From: Chroococcus sp. CMT-3BRIN-NPC107
Lineage (GTDB): Bacteria; Cyanobacteriota; Cyanobacteriia; Cyanobacteriales; Chroococcidiopsidaceae
Assembly: GCA_019359635.1 (NCBI GenBank)
Contig: JAHHGY010000001.1
Span: 41,741 to 105,740, forward strand
Length of the DNA: 64,000 nucleotides
Direction: 5' to 3'
Shown: positions 26,712 through 35,221 of the stretch, piece by piece
How the letters are laid out: the number at the start of each line of letters is the position of its first letter
Numbering within the stretch: position 1 is the first letter of the stretch
Made by a program: the position numbers and the translations under genes
The notes under the pieces: generated by a model
Told to the model about the DNA's origin: nothing
The model's database searches: none
Seen by the model: the letters and a program-made list of their open reading frames with translations, nothing else

Positions 26712-27571
26712 TACTTAATTTCCTGTTTAGAGCCAAAAAAAGAATATAGCCTGCCGGGAAATTTACAAGTTTGCGATAAATAATAACGGTAAAAATTTTC
26801 TATAAAAGGAATTTTTACTGTTGCTTCTGCTAGTAGCTTACCAAGCTTTTTAGTTAATCCTTTAAGCAAAGAATCCTTAAGTTCTAGGTTGGATGCAGGA
26901 AAGTAATTAATTACAGTGTCAAAAGGAGCAAACAACTTTGATACTTTAATATTTGCTCCTTTAATCGCTGATAGGTAGTCGTTTAAAGGATAGGCATTTT
27001 CGCCGGAGTGTAGCTTATGTAAAAGGTGTTCTGCAAGGAAAGTTTGCAATTGTTCGTTATTGCTGACAACGTGTTCTCTAGTTGCGAAGAACAGCCCTTG
27101 AGGTTTTAGTACGCGCGCGCATTCGGATAAACCTTTATGTAAATCTGTAAAATGATGTAAGGCTTGACGAGCATAAACAATATCAAAGGTGGCATTTTCA
27201 AAGGGTAAAGCTTCAGCAAAAGCTTGGTAAGTAAAAATTGAACCATTATTTAATCTTGCTGCTAATTTTCTAGTTGCACCCAATCCTACATCTTCGCTTT
27301 CATCAGGATCTACCGCAGAAATATCATGTCCAAGGGAGGCAAAAGCATAAGAAGCGATACCGTTACCACAACCTAAATCAAGTATTTTTAGTTTTCTGGG
27401 CGATCGTTCTATTTTCAAAATCTTCACGACCTCAAAAAATTCTTCGCTCGCTTCAAACCTTTTAGCCGCAGCAAGGTTGTCTTGGTCAAGATAGCAAAAT
27501 TCTACCATTTGAGATAGTTCTGGCTGGCGGCGCATCCAATGTACAGATTCTTCGTAAGTATAGTTAGACAT
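26711..27571 (-). CDS. Class I SAM-dependent methyltransferase
   Basis: 286 residues. Motif I is LKILDLGCGNGIASYAFASLGH near residue 58, followed by ISAVDPDESE, and FDIVYARQALHHFTDLHKGLSECARVLKPQG, the UbiE/Methyltransf_11 pattern. The N-terminal YEESVHWMRRQPE is outside the core. It probably methylates a sugar or lipid-linked intermediate of the polysaccharide. Its stop overlaps the next gene's start by one base. Confidence 0.88.
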   Translation of the reverse strand: MSNYTYEESVHWMRRQPELSQMVEFCYLDQDNLAAAKRFEASEEFFEVVKILKIERSPRKLKILDLGCGNGIASYAFASLGHDISAVDPDESEDVGLGATRKLAARLNNGSIFTYQAFAEALPFENATFDIVYARQALHHFTDLHKGLSECARVLKPQGLFFATREHVVSNNEQLQTFLAEHLLHKLHSGENAYPLNDYLSAIKGANIKVSKLFAPFDTVINYFPASNLELKDSLLKGLTKKLGKLLAEATVKIPFIENFYRYYLSQTCKFPGRLYSFFGSKQEIK

Positions 27572-27585
27572 ATATATTTTTAAAG

Positions 27586-28527
27586 TTATAAAAAGCTATT
27601 CTTAATAGATTTAATTCTGTGTTTAGCCTTGGATACAAAATTATCACTTTGCTTTATTTTTTTGCCTCCATAATGGTAATCAAATGTATAAAAATCTGCA
27701 ATCCTATCTCTTAAAATAAAAGGTGGATGCTTTATATTCCAAATATCTTTAGTTGGTAATTGCGCTAAGACATTTTGCCCCGTAGTATGTGTAGCATCAG
27801 AACCAAAACCAATGTTTGAAACAAGATTTGAGTGAGGTAAAATCGAAAGCCCACTTTGAAACCAGCAGGTATATAACCATTGATAGTCCCAGGTATCTAC
27901 ACTATTATTAAAAACATTTTCAAAGATATCTCTCCAATATTTCTGCTCGTAAACTGACTCGCATATTGAGCTAATCATACTAGAATTTTTATAATCTGAC
28001 CATGTTTTCAAATTGACATCATAGTGTTTCCATGCTCTGCGCCAAGAAGCCCAACCCCAAACATGAGTATATTTTGATAGATAATAACTAAAATCATTTC
28101 TGACTTGACCATCTTGAAAATTGTTGCCGCTAATATGCATGATACGTTCATCATGTCGATAGCGTTCAAGTAAGCTTTGACAAAAATTAAAAAAAGATGG
28201 TGCTGGCAGGCAATCGTCCTCTAGAATAATTGCTTCTTCAACTTCTGAAAATACCCAATCTAATCCACTGGATAATCGTTTTTTACACCCTAAGTTACTA
28301 TCTGAAAAATTAGTTAATACTTCACATTCCCAATCAACTTGATTGATAATTTCTCTAGTTTTTTGGCATTTCTCAGCTTCTTCTGGAAATCGAGGACCGT
28401 CAGCAACTACTAATAATTTTTGAGGTTTAGCTTGGCGAATTGCTTCAAATACAATTTTTGTTAATTTTGGACGATTGAATATTAGAAAAGCAACGGGTGT
28501 TGAGAGAGCCATTGATGATTTATCCAA
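27586..28527 (-). CDS. Glycosyltransferase of the GNT-I-like/HlpA-like type
   Basis: 313 residues. TPVAFLIFNRPKLTKIVFEAIRQ begins a GT-A fold; LLVVADGPR and AIILEDDCLPAPSFFNFC provide the metal-binding EDD motif, and YTHVWGWASWRRAWKHYD is a block shared by bacterial proteins often labelled HlpA-like glycosyltransferases. The substrate is unknown. It follows the GT4 gene at 28565 by 37 bp and precedes a methyltransferase by 14 bp. An alternative start is the second Met (28512). Confidence 0.8.
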   Translation of the reverse strand: MDKSSMALSTPVAFLIFNRPKLTKIVFEAIRQAKPQKLLVVADGPRFPEEAEKCQKTREIINQVDWECEVLTNFSDSNLGCKKRLSSGLDWVFSEVEEAIILEDDCLPAPSFFNFCQSLLERYRHDERIMHISGNNFQDGQVRNDFSYYLSKYTHVWGWASWRRAWKHYDVNLKTWSDYKNSSMISSICESVYEQKYWRDIFENVFNNSVDTWDYQWLYTCWFQSGLSILPHSNLVSNIGFGSDATHTTGQNVLAQLPTKDIWNIKHPPFILRDRIADFYTFDYHYGGKKIKQSDNFVSKAKHRIKSIKNSFL

Positions 28528-28564
28528 GGTAGGACTGTTTTTACAATTCGTTGAGCTTTTGTAT

Positions 28565-29803
28565 TTATTTAAACAACCATTTATAAAGCTTATCGACCAT
28601 ACCCTGTAGGCTATACTGCTCTGCCGTATGATAAGCCAGTTCTTTGTAACGATTGACTTGGTTAAGGTTTTCAGCTAGATGCTGCAAGCAACTAGCAAGT
28701 TCATCTGCATTTTCAGGATGGTAGATTAAGGCATTTTGCTCTGACAAAATTTCCGATGTACCTCCAGTTAAGGTTGAAATCAATACTAAACCTGCAGCGG
28801 CGGCTTCTAATAAACCTACAGAAAAAGGTTCTTGCCAAATTGAACTCAGGATAAAAATATCGTACTCTGCCAGTTTTTGCCGCAAAGTCTCTGATTGGAT
28901 GAACCCTTGAAAACTTACCGTTGTCTCCAAATGTTCCTTCTCTATTTCCGTGCGTAAGTTTTTTACATAAGATTTATCTTCTTCATGACCATAAACATCC
29001 AGGATATAACTCTCGCGGGGTAATTGCTTTAGAGCTTCAACTACGATATGTAGACCTTTAGCAGGACAAATTCGACCTGCCCACAAAATTTTGAGTGGTA
29101 GTTTAGTTTGGGAATTAATTTGGTAGCTAGGTTTTACTTCAATACCCCAATGAATTACTTGCGCTAATTCGGCTGGATAACCAAATTCAAGGTGATTTTC
29201 TTTGAGCCACTCGCTACAAAAGGCGACTTTTGACCAATCCAGCGCTATAGTTTCTATACTTTGTCTTTGGCGCAATAAGACAAGCTGATAGCGTATCCAC
29301 TGGTAGAGTTTTTTAATTTGCTGCGTCTCTAGCAAATATTGAGGCGATACTAATTGTAAGATTGGTAACTCTAGAACAGAGGAGTAAAGATAGGCAGGAA
29401 TCTGTTTTGTTTTCAGGTAGTTAAAAATATCTAAGCTGTAAAGCGAACCACTACAGGCTTTAGAAAATCCAAAGACCTGCCAAAATAAAACAGCATCAGG
29501 TTTTATATAGTCAACAATCTCTTGCATCGTAAGCAAAGCAAGTTTTCTTTGCTTACGCGCAATTTTTAAGTCACCATGAGCAATATATCTATCGCCGGCA
29601 ATCCAGCAACCAGGTCGAGGCAACAATCGATAACAATTCTTTTCTCCTAGATGCAAACCTGTTTCCACTCCTCGCATAGAGGTTAAAAGGTGAACATCTA
29701 CATCATGTAGGTCTCGTAAAGCGTGACTTACTCGCCAAGCCCCAACTTCATAGCCGCCATAGTTAAATGGCGGAAGTTCGCTAGATATAGATAAAAGTTT
29801 CAT
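28565..29803 (-). CDS. Family 4 glycosyltransferase
   Basis: About 412 residues from the ATG at 29803 (MKLLSISSELPPFNYGGYEVGAW), chosen because the fold starts there; the frame is open to 29860 with an unlikely hydrophobic, Lys-rich extension. The GT-B donor half has LKILWAGRICPAKGLHIVVEAL, ILDVYGHEE and IWQEPFSVGLLEAAAAGLVLIST, the GT4 E-x7-E region. It belongs to the same tightly spaced minus-strand series of polysaccharide genes. Confidence 0.88.
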   Translation of the reverse strand: MKLLSISSELPPFNYGGYEVGAWRVSHALRDLHDVDVHLLTSMRGVETGLHLGEKNCYRLLPRPGCWIAGDRYIAHGDLKIARKQRKLALLTMQEIVDYIKPDAVLFWQVFGFSKACSGSLYSLDIFNYLKTKQIPAYLYSSVLELPILQLVSPQYLLETQQIKKLYQWIRYQLVLLRQRQSIETIALDWSKVAFCSEWLKENHLEFGYPAELAQVIHWGIEVKPSYQINSQTKLPLKILWAGRICPAKGLHIVVEALKQLPRESYILDVYGHEEDKSYVKNLRTEIEKEHLETTVSFQGFIQSETLRQKLAEYDIFILSSIWQEPFSVGLLEAAAAGLVLISTLTGGTSEILSEQNALIYHPENADELASCLQHLAENLNQVNRYKELAYHTAEQYSLQGMVDKLYKWLFK

Positions 29804-29859
29804 GCAGTAAATATATAATAATTTTTTTATATTTTGTATAACGTAGATTTTTACAAACA

Positions 29860-30609
29860 TTATGTCTTGACAAAAACTATAATATTTGAAATATAAATAG
29901 ACCCCTGTAAATGAACCGAGTGTTGAATTTTACGACTTTTTAGTAAATTGAATAACCATTGTTTTAAGAGATTAATTATCTTACTTAAAATGCGATCGCT
30001 TATACTCCGACTAGCGGGCAACGCATAACAACTTGTTATAAATGTGCCTAGTACATCCCAACCATCTCCGGCATTCACTTGATGCAGAATTTTTAAGCCA
30101 AATTTGTGGCCAAAATGGCTTAAAGCGTAGGGAGTTGCTCTCCAAAAATCATAAGGTTCTTCGTGCAATTGATAAAAATGAGGACAAGTGATAAACAGGC
30201 GACCTCCAGGAGCTAATAGATTAGAAAAATTATTAAATGCCATGTTCCAGTCGACAACGTGTTCCATGACCTCTGTACAAAATATGAAATCAAACCCACT
30301 ATCGCTATCAATTTCCTGCGGTAGCGGTTGATCTATTTCACATATTACATCCACCGAGCCTTCAGGATTTTGATGAACATCAATGCTGCTGTAGGTATAT
30401 CCAAGAGCTTCTAATTCTTGTCGAAAAGGTTGGCGACCGCAACCCACATCCAAAGCACAGGAATTTGATGAGCTAGGTTTGCCGTAATCAACTAAAACCT
30501 GTTCTATGTGCGATCGCAATAACTTTACTATAAATTCTTCTTGGGGTGCGGATGGTTCATAACTAGGTCTTGCAAAGCGTTCAGGTCTTCGCCAGTCTGA
30601 TATAATCAT
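29860..30609 (-). CDS. Class I SAM-dependent methyltransferase
   Basis: About 249 residues from the ATG of MIISDWRRPERF; the frame is open to a TTG at 30645, a poorer start. Motif I is CALDVGCGRQPFRQELEALGY, followed by SIDVHQNPEGSVDVICEIDQPLP and FDFIFCTEVMEHVVDWNMAF. It then has LFITCPHFYQLHEEPYDFWR, common in methyltransferases of polysaccharide loci. The C-terminal part is hydrophobic and basic (LSKIINLLKQWLFNLL). The substrate is unknown. Confidence 0.86.
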   Translation of the reverse strand: MIISDWRRPERFARPSYEPSAPQEEFIVKLLRSHIEQVLVDYGKPSSSNSCALDVGCGRQPFRQELEALGYTYSSIDVHQNPEGSVDVICEIDQPLPQEIDSDSGFDFIFCTEVMEHVVDWNMAFNNFSNLLAPGGRLFITCPHFYQLHEEPYDFWRATPYALSHFGHKFGLKILHQVNAGDGWDVLGTFITSCYALPASRSISDRILSKIINLLKQWLFNLLKSRKIQHSVHLQGSIYISNIIVFVKT

Positions 30610-30665
30610 AAAACTTTCAATTTTTGTTAATAGTTTAATTGACAATTTGCATAATATTTAATTAT

Positions 30666-31586
30666 TCAAACTTGATGCCTAAATGGTTGTAAGATATTCC
30701 TAAATGTTTGTAAAAATATTAATTTGGCTAGGCGTTTAGTAGATGTAATATTAGTTGGTTGTTGCAACCATGCATATAAAAAAAACTTAACAGCTGCCCA
30801 TGGTTTTTTACTTGCAGTAAGGTAACCTAGTTGACTATAAATGTCAGCTATCCTTTGTTTAGATATTGCCTTTGGTACAATTTGCCAGTCTTGATGCTTC
30901 TGCATTACATATAAAATTTTTTCTGTTATAAATTTTTGATCGCTTGTCATCGCCAGTGGATGCTTGCGATATAAGCAAGTTATTTCTTCCAAATATAAGA
31001 ACTTACAGCCTGCTTTTAATAGATTTATCCAGCAGTCATAATCTTCACAGGCACGAATTAGAGCCATCAATCCTACTTTCTCTAATGACTCTTTTCTCAT
31101 AACAACTGCTGAAGGAGTAATATAGTTTCTACTGTAAAGACTTAAGGGGAAATTCTCTAGTTCGGCTGTTGTTGGTCCCCAGAAACCAAGTTCTTTATTA
31201 GTACCATCTTCAAATGTTAATGTAGTTGAATAAGCTAAATCTGCTTGTTGTTCCTCTAATGCTTTTACTGCCTGCTGTAAATGATTTGGTCTCCAAATAT
31301 CATCATGGTCTAATAATGCCACGTATTTTCCACAAGCATAACTCACAGCTATATTTCTAGTAGCTCCTAAACCTTGATTTTTTTCGTTCCTAATAAATTT
31401 AACTTTGCCTTCGGCTTCGGTTTGTGCAAATTGTTTGACTATATTTTCTGTTTCATCCTGCCAAGCATCTTCTACAACAATAATTTCCCAAGGTTTGTAA
31501 GTTTGTGATTTGACTGAGTCTAGAGCCTCTTTAATATACTTATCAGCTTTATAGGCAGGAATTATAACTGATACTAAAACGTTCAT
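30666..31586 (-). CDS. Family 2 glycosyltransferase
   Basis: 306 residues. LVSVIIPAYKADKYIKEALDSV, PWEIIVVEDAWQDETENI, LGATRNIAVSYACGKYVALLDHDDIWRP give a complete GT-A site with the DHDD metal-binding motif. The C-terminus (FLYAWLQQPTNITSTKRLAKLI) is typical of GT2 enzymes from exopolysaccharide operons. It lies 12 bp upstream of nothing intervening and 20 bp before the methyltransferase on the same strand. Confidence 0.9.
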   Translation of the reverse strand: MNVLVSVIIPAYKADKYIKEALDSVKSQTYKPWEIIVVEDAWQDETENIVKQFAQTEAEGKVKFIRNEKNQGLGATRNIAVSYACGKYVALLDHDDIWRPNHLQQAVKALEEQQADLAYSTTLTFEDGTNKELGFWGPTTAELENFPLSLYSRNYITPSAVVMRKESLEKVGLMALIRACEDYDCWINLLKAGCKFLYLEEITCLYRKHPLAMTSDQKFITEKILYVMQKHQDWQIVPKAISKQRIADIYSQLGYLTASKKPWAAVKFFLYAWLQQPTNITSTKRLAKLIFLQTFRNILQPFRHQV

Positions 31587-31598
31587 TATAATAAGCTC

Positions 31599-32336
31599 TT
31601 AAGATGATGGGTTTTTAATTTTTTTCTTGAGCGCTCTTAAGAAAATTTTTAAAGCAACATTAAAAGGTATTTCTCCGGGTGGTAAATCTTTCAACGTAGG
31701 ATCTATTGCATCCAACTGCATAACTTTATAACTGTAAAGTTCCGGGTGAATTATTGGAAGAATATTATTTTTATTTAAAGAAATTTTGCTGGTTTCTTTG
31801 ATTGCTATAAGCATATTTTGCTTGTACCACCAATCAACATTTTTGTTAAACCATATATCTGATCTTATAAAGTCATGCAACTCAAATTTATGCTCTTTAA
31901 ATTTGAGTTGCCAATAAATAGGCCATTGTTCATTTAGATGATTTTGTCCTCCTTGATCGGGAATTGCCGCCGAAAAAAGTATAATATCGCTTAGAGACAC
32001 TAAGCTTTCGATAAAAGCACTTGCCGCCTCCTCTGGCAAATGTTCTGCCACCTCTAAACAAACGACTAAATCGAACTTGCGATCAAGATGGAAAGGCTTT
32101 TTTAAATCACTAGGAATAAAGTTTTGCTCATCTATATGCAGTAAATTTCTATTAACATAATCTCCATCGATTCCCACCACATCTTTAACACCAAGTTCCT
32201 CGAAAACCGCAAGCCACGTACCAATTCCACAACCAACATCAACTACACTATTTGGTTGTATTAACTTAATTATTTGCGGGACAATTTCCTTTGCAGCTTT
32301 GGTGTTATGGGTTAATTCATCATGTAAATAAAGCAT
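31599..32336 (-). CDS. Class I SAM-dependent methyltransferase
   Basis: About 245 residues from the ATG of MLYLHDELTHNTKAAKE; an open frame extends to a GTG at 32369. Motif I is SVVDVGCGIGTWLAVFEELG; VVGIDGDYVNRNLL and FDLVVCLEVAEHLPEEAASAF follow, and then LFSAAIPDQGGQNHLNEQWP, a block seen in FkbM-unrelated Methyltransf_23-type proteins. The protein ends in a basic tail. It probably modifies a glycan precursor. Confidence 0.86.
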   Translation of the reverse strand: MLYLHDELTHNTKAAKEIVPQIIKLIQPNSVVDVGCGIGTWLAVFEELGVKDVVGIDGDYVNRNLLHIDEQNFIPSDLKKPFHLDRKFDLVVCLEVAEHLPEEAASAFIESLVSLSDIILFSAAIPDQGGQNHLNEQWPIYWQLKFKEHKFELHDFIRSDIWFNKNVDWWYKQNMLIAIKETSKISLNKNNILPIIHPELYSYKVMQLDAIDPTLKDLPPGEIPFNVALKIFLRALKKKIKNPSS

Positions 32337-32380
32337 TATATTTATGTTTTTATAAGCTAACAATTTCACAAGTTGAGTTG

Positions 32381-32518
32381 TTATATTTTATCGGCAAGCT
32401 TAGGAGTAGACAAATAGTCATGTACTGCCTTAGAGCAACCATTCCAAGAGTAGGAATTGCCCCATCTAATTATTCTTCCTTTGCTAATTGTAGGATACAC
32501 ATAAGTTAAGCATTCCAT
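32381..32518 (-). pseudogene. Remnant of a TylF-like methyltransferase
   Basis: A 45-codon frame reads YVYPTISKGRIIRWGNSYSW then NGCSKAVHDYLSTPKLADKI and stops. It resembles the C-terminal part of TylF/macrocin O-methyltransferases (consensus roughly YPKLSxGGYxIxDDYGSWxGCRxAVDxY): the SW-x-GC-xx-AV-x-DY spacing is kept, but the DD metal residues are replaced. No intact N-terminal domain is found on either side. It sits in the otherwise unexplained 320-bp gap below wzt. Confidence 0.55.
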
Positions 32519-32688
32519 TGTTAATTCATCCTAGTCACCGGCTAATCTGAGTATGGCAATCTTCTTGTTATTAAGAATATTTATTGACTAAACTTACTGT
32601 ACTTTTATAGATTTTGATATTATACATAAAATTGTCAAAAGTTAATAAATTCAATCTAAGCAAGTTTTGTGACTTTTTTGAATCAATA

Positions 32689-33939
32689 TTAAAGAATGTT
32701 CCATTCACATTCTTCAATATATGTGCAAATATTTGGTTGCCATTCATATTCTATGTGTTTACCATACATTGTCAATTCAAAAGGACAGATATTCTCTATT
32801 GTTTGAAAATGTTTTTTGCCCACACGCTCTGCAAAATCTACTCTAAGAGTGTATTCTCCCATGTACAACCGTATTTTAGGAATTATACAAATCAGATGAA
32901 ATACTCCAGTTCCACGACACATAGGGCGTTCTGAATCAAAACTCCACAAATATAGTACTGATTGTTGAAAAGAGTTAATAAATTGAAAAGAAAGACAAGC
33001 CCCATCGATCAATATTGGTGTAGAAATCTCAAAATGGATTTCCATTAACTCACCATTTATCTGTACATTATTAGGTTTTGAAGTATTTAACTTCACTTGC
33101 GTAACTTTAGGTTCAAAATCAGATGGAATATCTGTGTAAACGAGTTGCTTTTTGTAACCTTCGCGGATATATTCAGTAATTGCCGCTTCCGTTAGTCCTT
33201 GATAAAAGCATTTACCTTTAGAAAGCATTATACATCTCTGAGTCAATGTAGAAATAGCTTGCATATTGTGGCTAACAAACAAAACTGTTCGCCCTTGTTT
33301 TCCTACTTCCTCCATTTTTCCCAGGCATTTTTGTTGAAATTGCATATCTCCTACTGCTAAAACTTCATCTACTATCAAGATATCTGGTTCTAAGTGAGCG
33401 GCGACTGCAAACGCTAGTCTTACATACATACCAGAGGAATAGCGCTTTACTGGGGTATCTAAAAACTTTTCTACTTCTGCAAAGGCAACTATTTCGTCAA
33501 ACTTTTTTCTGATTTCTACTTTTTCCATACCTAAGATAGAACCGTTGAGATAAATATTTTCTCGTCCGGTTAATTCAGGGTGAAATCCCGTGCCTACTTC
33601 TAATAAACTTGCTACTCGCCCTTTAATAGAAATGCGTCCTGTTGTTGGTCCGGTAATTCGGCTGAGAACTTTAAGTAGAGTTGATTTGCCAGCGCCATTT
33701 CTGCCAATAATCCCAACGCGATCGCCTTGTTTTATCTCAAACGATACATCTTTCAATGCCCAAAATTCTTCAGTTTCTGGGAGCGGCGCTTTTTTAGCAA
33801 AAGGATTTAATACCTGGCGACTAACAGACTTGGCTGTATTAGCTAGTACGTCTCTTAATGCCGTGTAACGCTCTTGCTTTTGCTGCCCTAGGATATATTT
33901 TTTGCTTAAATTTTCAACTCGAATTACTGTATCTGACAT
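32689..33939 (-). CDS. wzt: Polysaccharide ABC transporter ATP-binding protein (Wzt type) with C-terminal glycan-recognition domain
   Basis: 416 residues. The ABC domain has Walker A (GIIGRNGAGKSTLLKVL, near residue 76), signature YSSGMYVRLAFAVA, Walker B (DILIVDEVLAVGD) and the H-loop (LFVSHNM). Residues after about 270 form a beta-rich domain like the Wzt C-terminal carbohydrate-binding module (ELMEIHFEISTP, YMGEYTLRVDFAERVG). With Wzm it exports a finished polysaccharide across the inner membrane; the C-terminal domain usually recognises the chain end. It starts 15 bp after wzm. Confidence 0.93.
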   Translation of the reverse strand: MSDTVIRVENLSKKYILGQQKQERYTALRDVLANTAKSVSRQVLNPFAKKAPLPETEEFWALKDVSFEIKQGDRVGIIGRNGAGKSTLLKVLSRITGPTTGRISIKGRVASLLEVGTGFHPELTGRENIYLNGSILGMEKVEIRKKFDEIVAFAEVEKFLDTPVKRYSSGMYVRLAFAVAAHLEPDILIVDEVLAVGDMQFQQKCLGKMEEVGKQGRTVLFVSHNMQAISTLTQRCIMLSKGKCFYQGLTEAAITEYIREGYKKQLVYTDIPSDFEPKVTQVKLNTSKPNNVQINGELMEIHFEISTPILIDGACLSFQFINSFQQSVLYLWSFDSERPMCRGTGVFHLICIIPKIRLYMGEYTLRVDFAERVGKKHFQTIENICPFELTMYGKHIEYEWQPNICTYIEECEWNIL

Positions 33940-33954
33940 TTTTATAGTTGTCGC

Positions 33955-34785
33955 TTAAATCACATCAGCAAAGGAGCGTTCAGTTTTGCGGAAGTACCAA
34001 ATACCACTAAAAAGTAACAATACTACTAATCCGGTAGAAAGTATAAATCCTGGTAAATATATTTGAGCTTCTCCACCTAAAATTGCCCAACGAAAGCCAT
34101 CAATTACTCCTACCATTGGATTGATTGAATAGAGCAAACGCCACTTCTCTGGCACAATACTACTACTAAAACCTACAGGAGAAATATATAACCCAAACTG
34201 GGCGATAAATGGCACGATATAACGAAAATCGCGGTACTTGACATTCAAGGCTGCTAACCATAATCCTGCACCCATTGAAGCAGCAAAGGCAATGATAATA
34301 AATGCTGGTAGTGTAAAAATTCGCCAGCTAGGTACAAAGTTATACCACGCCATCAGCGCCAACAATATCATGCCGGAAATTAAAAAATCTACAAAACTAA
34401 CAATTACCGAGCTTGTCGGGACAATTAGGCGCGGAAAATAAATTTTGGAAACTAAGTTGGCATTGTTAATTAAGCTATTGCTACATTCTGTCAGCGCATT
34501 GGAGAAAAATTGCCAAGGTAGCATGGCTGCAAATACTAAAATAGGATAGGGTACGCTGGAAGGTAATTTAGCTAAATTACCAAACACAATTGTAAACACT
34601 ACCATTGTTAGAAACGGTCGAATTAATGCCCAAAATATTCCAATAGCTGTTTGCTTATACCGTACCAAAATATCTCGCCAAGCTAGAAAATAAAATAATT
34701 CTCGATAGTTCCACAAATCTTTCCAATATTGACTTTCTGTGCGTCCTGCTTCAATGATTAATTCTGCTTGGCTGGTATCTACCAT
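33955..34785 (-). CDS. wzm: Polysaccharide ABC transporter permease (Wzm type)
   Basis: 276 residues, ABC-2 membrane fold with six hydrophobic segments (MVVFTIVFGNLAKLPS, ILVFAAMLPWQFFSNAL, SVIVSFVDFLISGMILLALM, FIIIAFAASMGAGLWLAALNV, FGLYISPVGFSS, GFILSTGLVVLLLFSGIWYF). KYRDFRYIVPFIAQFGLYISPVG is the conserved block of O-antigen/teichoic-acid permeases. It is the first gene of the long polysaccharide transcription unit and has a 436-bp upstream region with the repeated leader box. Confidence 0.93.
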   Translation of the reverse strand: MVDTSQAELIIEAGRTESQYWKDLWNYRELFYFLAWRDILVRYKQTAIGIFWALIRPFLTMVVFTIVFGNLAKLPSSVPYPILVFAAMLPWQFFSNALTECSNSLINNANLVSKIYFPRLIVPTSSVIVSFVDFLISGMILLALMAWYNFVPSWRIFTLPAFIIIAFAASMGAGLWLAALNVKYRDFRYIVPFIAQFGLYISPVGFSSSIVPEKWRLLYSINPMVGVIDGFRWAILGGEAQIYLPGFILSTGLVVLLLFSGIWYFRKTERSFADVI

Positions 34786-34947
34786 AAGATTTGATTATTC
34801 ATTCTACTTGTTTTACTATTTGGGATTTTGGCAAACAAGCAATTGGTTTTTAAAGCTTGTCATGTTTTGGCTAAACTAAGTCTTTAGTAGCAATTAATTA
34901 ACTACTTCATTTAGTCATTTTTTGATTTATTTTATACTTTTGACTTC

Positions 34948-34966
34948 AACCTAACAGAGTTAGGTT
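34948..34966 (-). promoter_or_regulatory. Hairpin in the wzm leader
   Basis: Perfect 8-bp stem, AACCTAAC/GTTAGGTT, with a 3-nt loop. In wzm orientation it lies 22 nt downstream of the conserved box. The box itself contains GTTAGG, so its RNA could pair with the CCTAAC arm and compete with this hairpin. Confidence 0.4.
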
Positions 34967-34988
34967 TTATAAAATAACCTTGAAAAAT

Positions 34989-35038
34989 ACACAAGGAGCC
35001 TAACTTACTTATGCTGCCTCTGCAATCGTATTTTTACT
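34989..35038 (-). promoter_or_regulatory. Candidate leader box shared with the GT4-wzc upstream region
   Basis: Matches 14411-14460 at 35 of 50 positions without gaps (ACACAAGGA at one end, TTTTACT at the other, plus strand). It is 204 bp upstream of the wzm start. The shared position relative to both polysaccharide units suggests a common control element; the mechanism is unknown. Confidence 0.4.
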
Positions 35039-35091
35039 AATATTCAATTATTTTCTGTGTGTTAAAAATTACTTAAACGTTTTTATTGGTC

Positions 35092-35130
35092 GCGCGATCG
35101 CGGGTAAGAGAACAATAAACGCGATCGCGC
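35092..35130. repeat. Paired HIP1 palindromes forming an inverted repeat
   Basis: GCGCGATCGCG at 35092-35102 and its reverse complement CGCGATCGCGC at 35120-35130, 17 nt apart. HIP1 is the highly iterated palindrome of cyanobacterial genomes; here two copies together can also form an 11-bp stem between wzm and the terC-like gene. Confidence 0.85.
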
Positions 35131-35221
35131 TTCTTGAATTTGTCAGACAAAGGTTAAGCTGGATAGTGGTAGCAACATAGCTATTTATCAATATATGAGT
35201 TTTGGGTTATAGAAATCGTTA

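Larger units (their letters stand above)
34786..35221. other. Divergent upstream region of wzm and the terC-like gene
   Basis: 436 bp without an ORF. It contains a hairpin (34948-34966), a leader box shared with 14411-14460, and paired HIP1-type palindromes (35092-35130). Confidence 0.6.
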
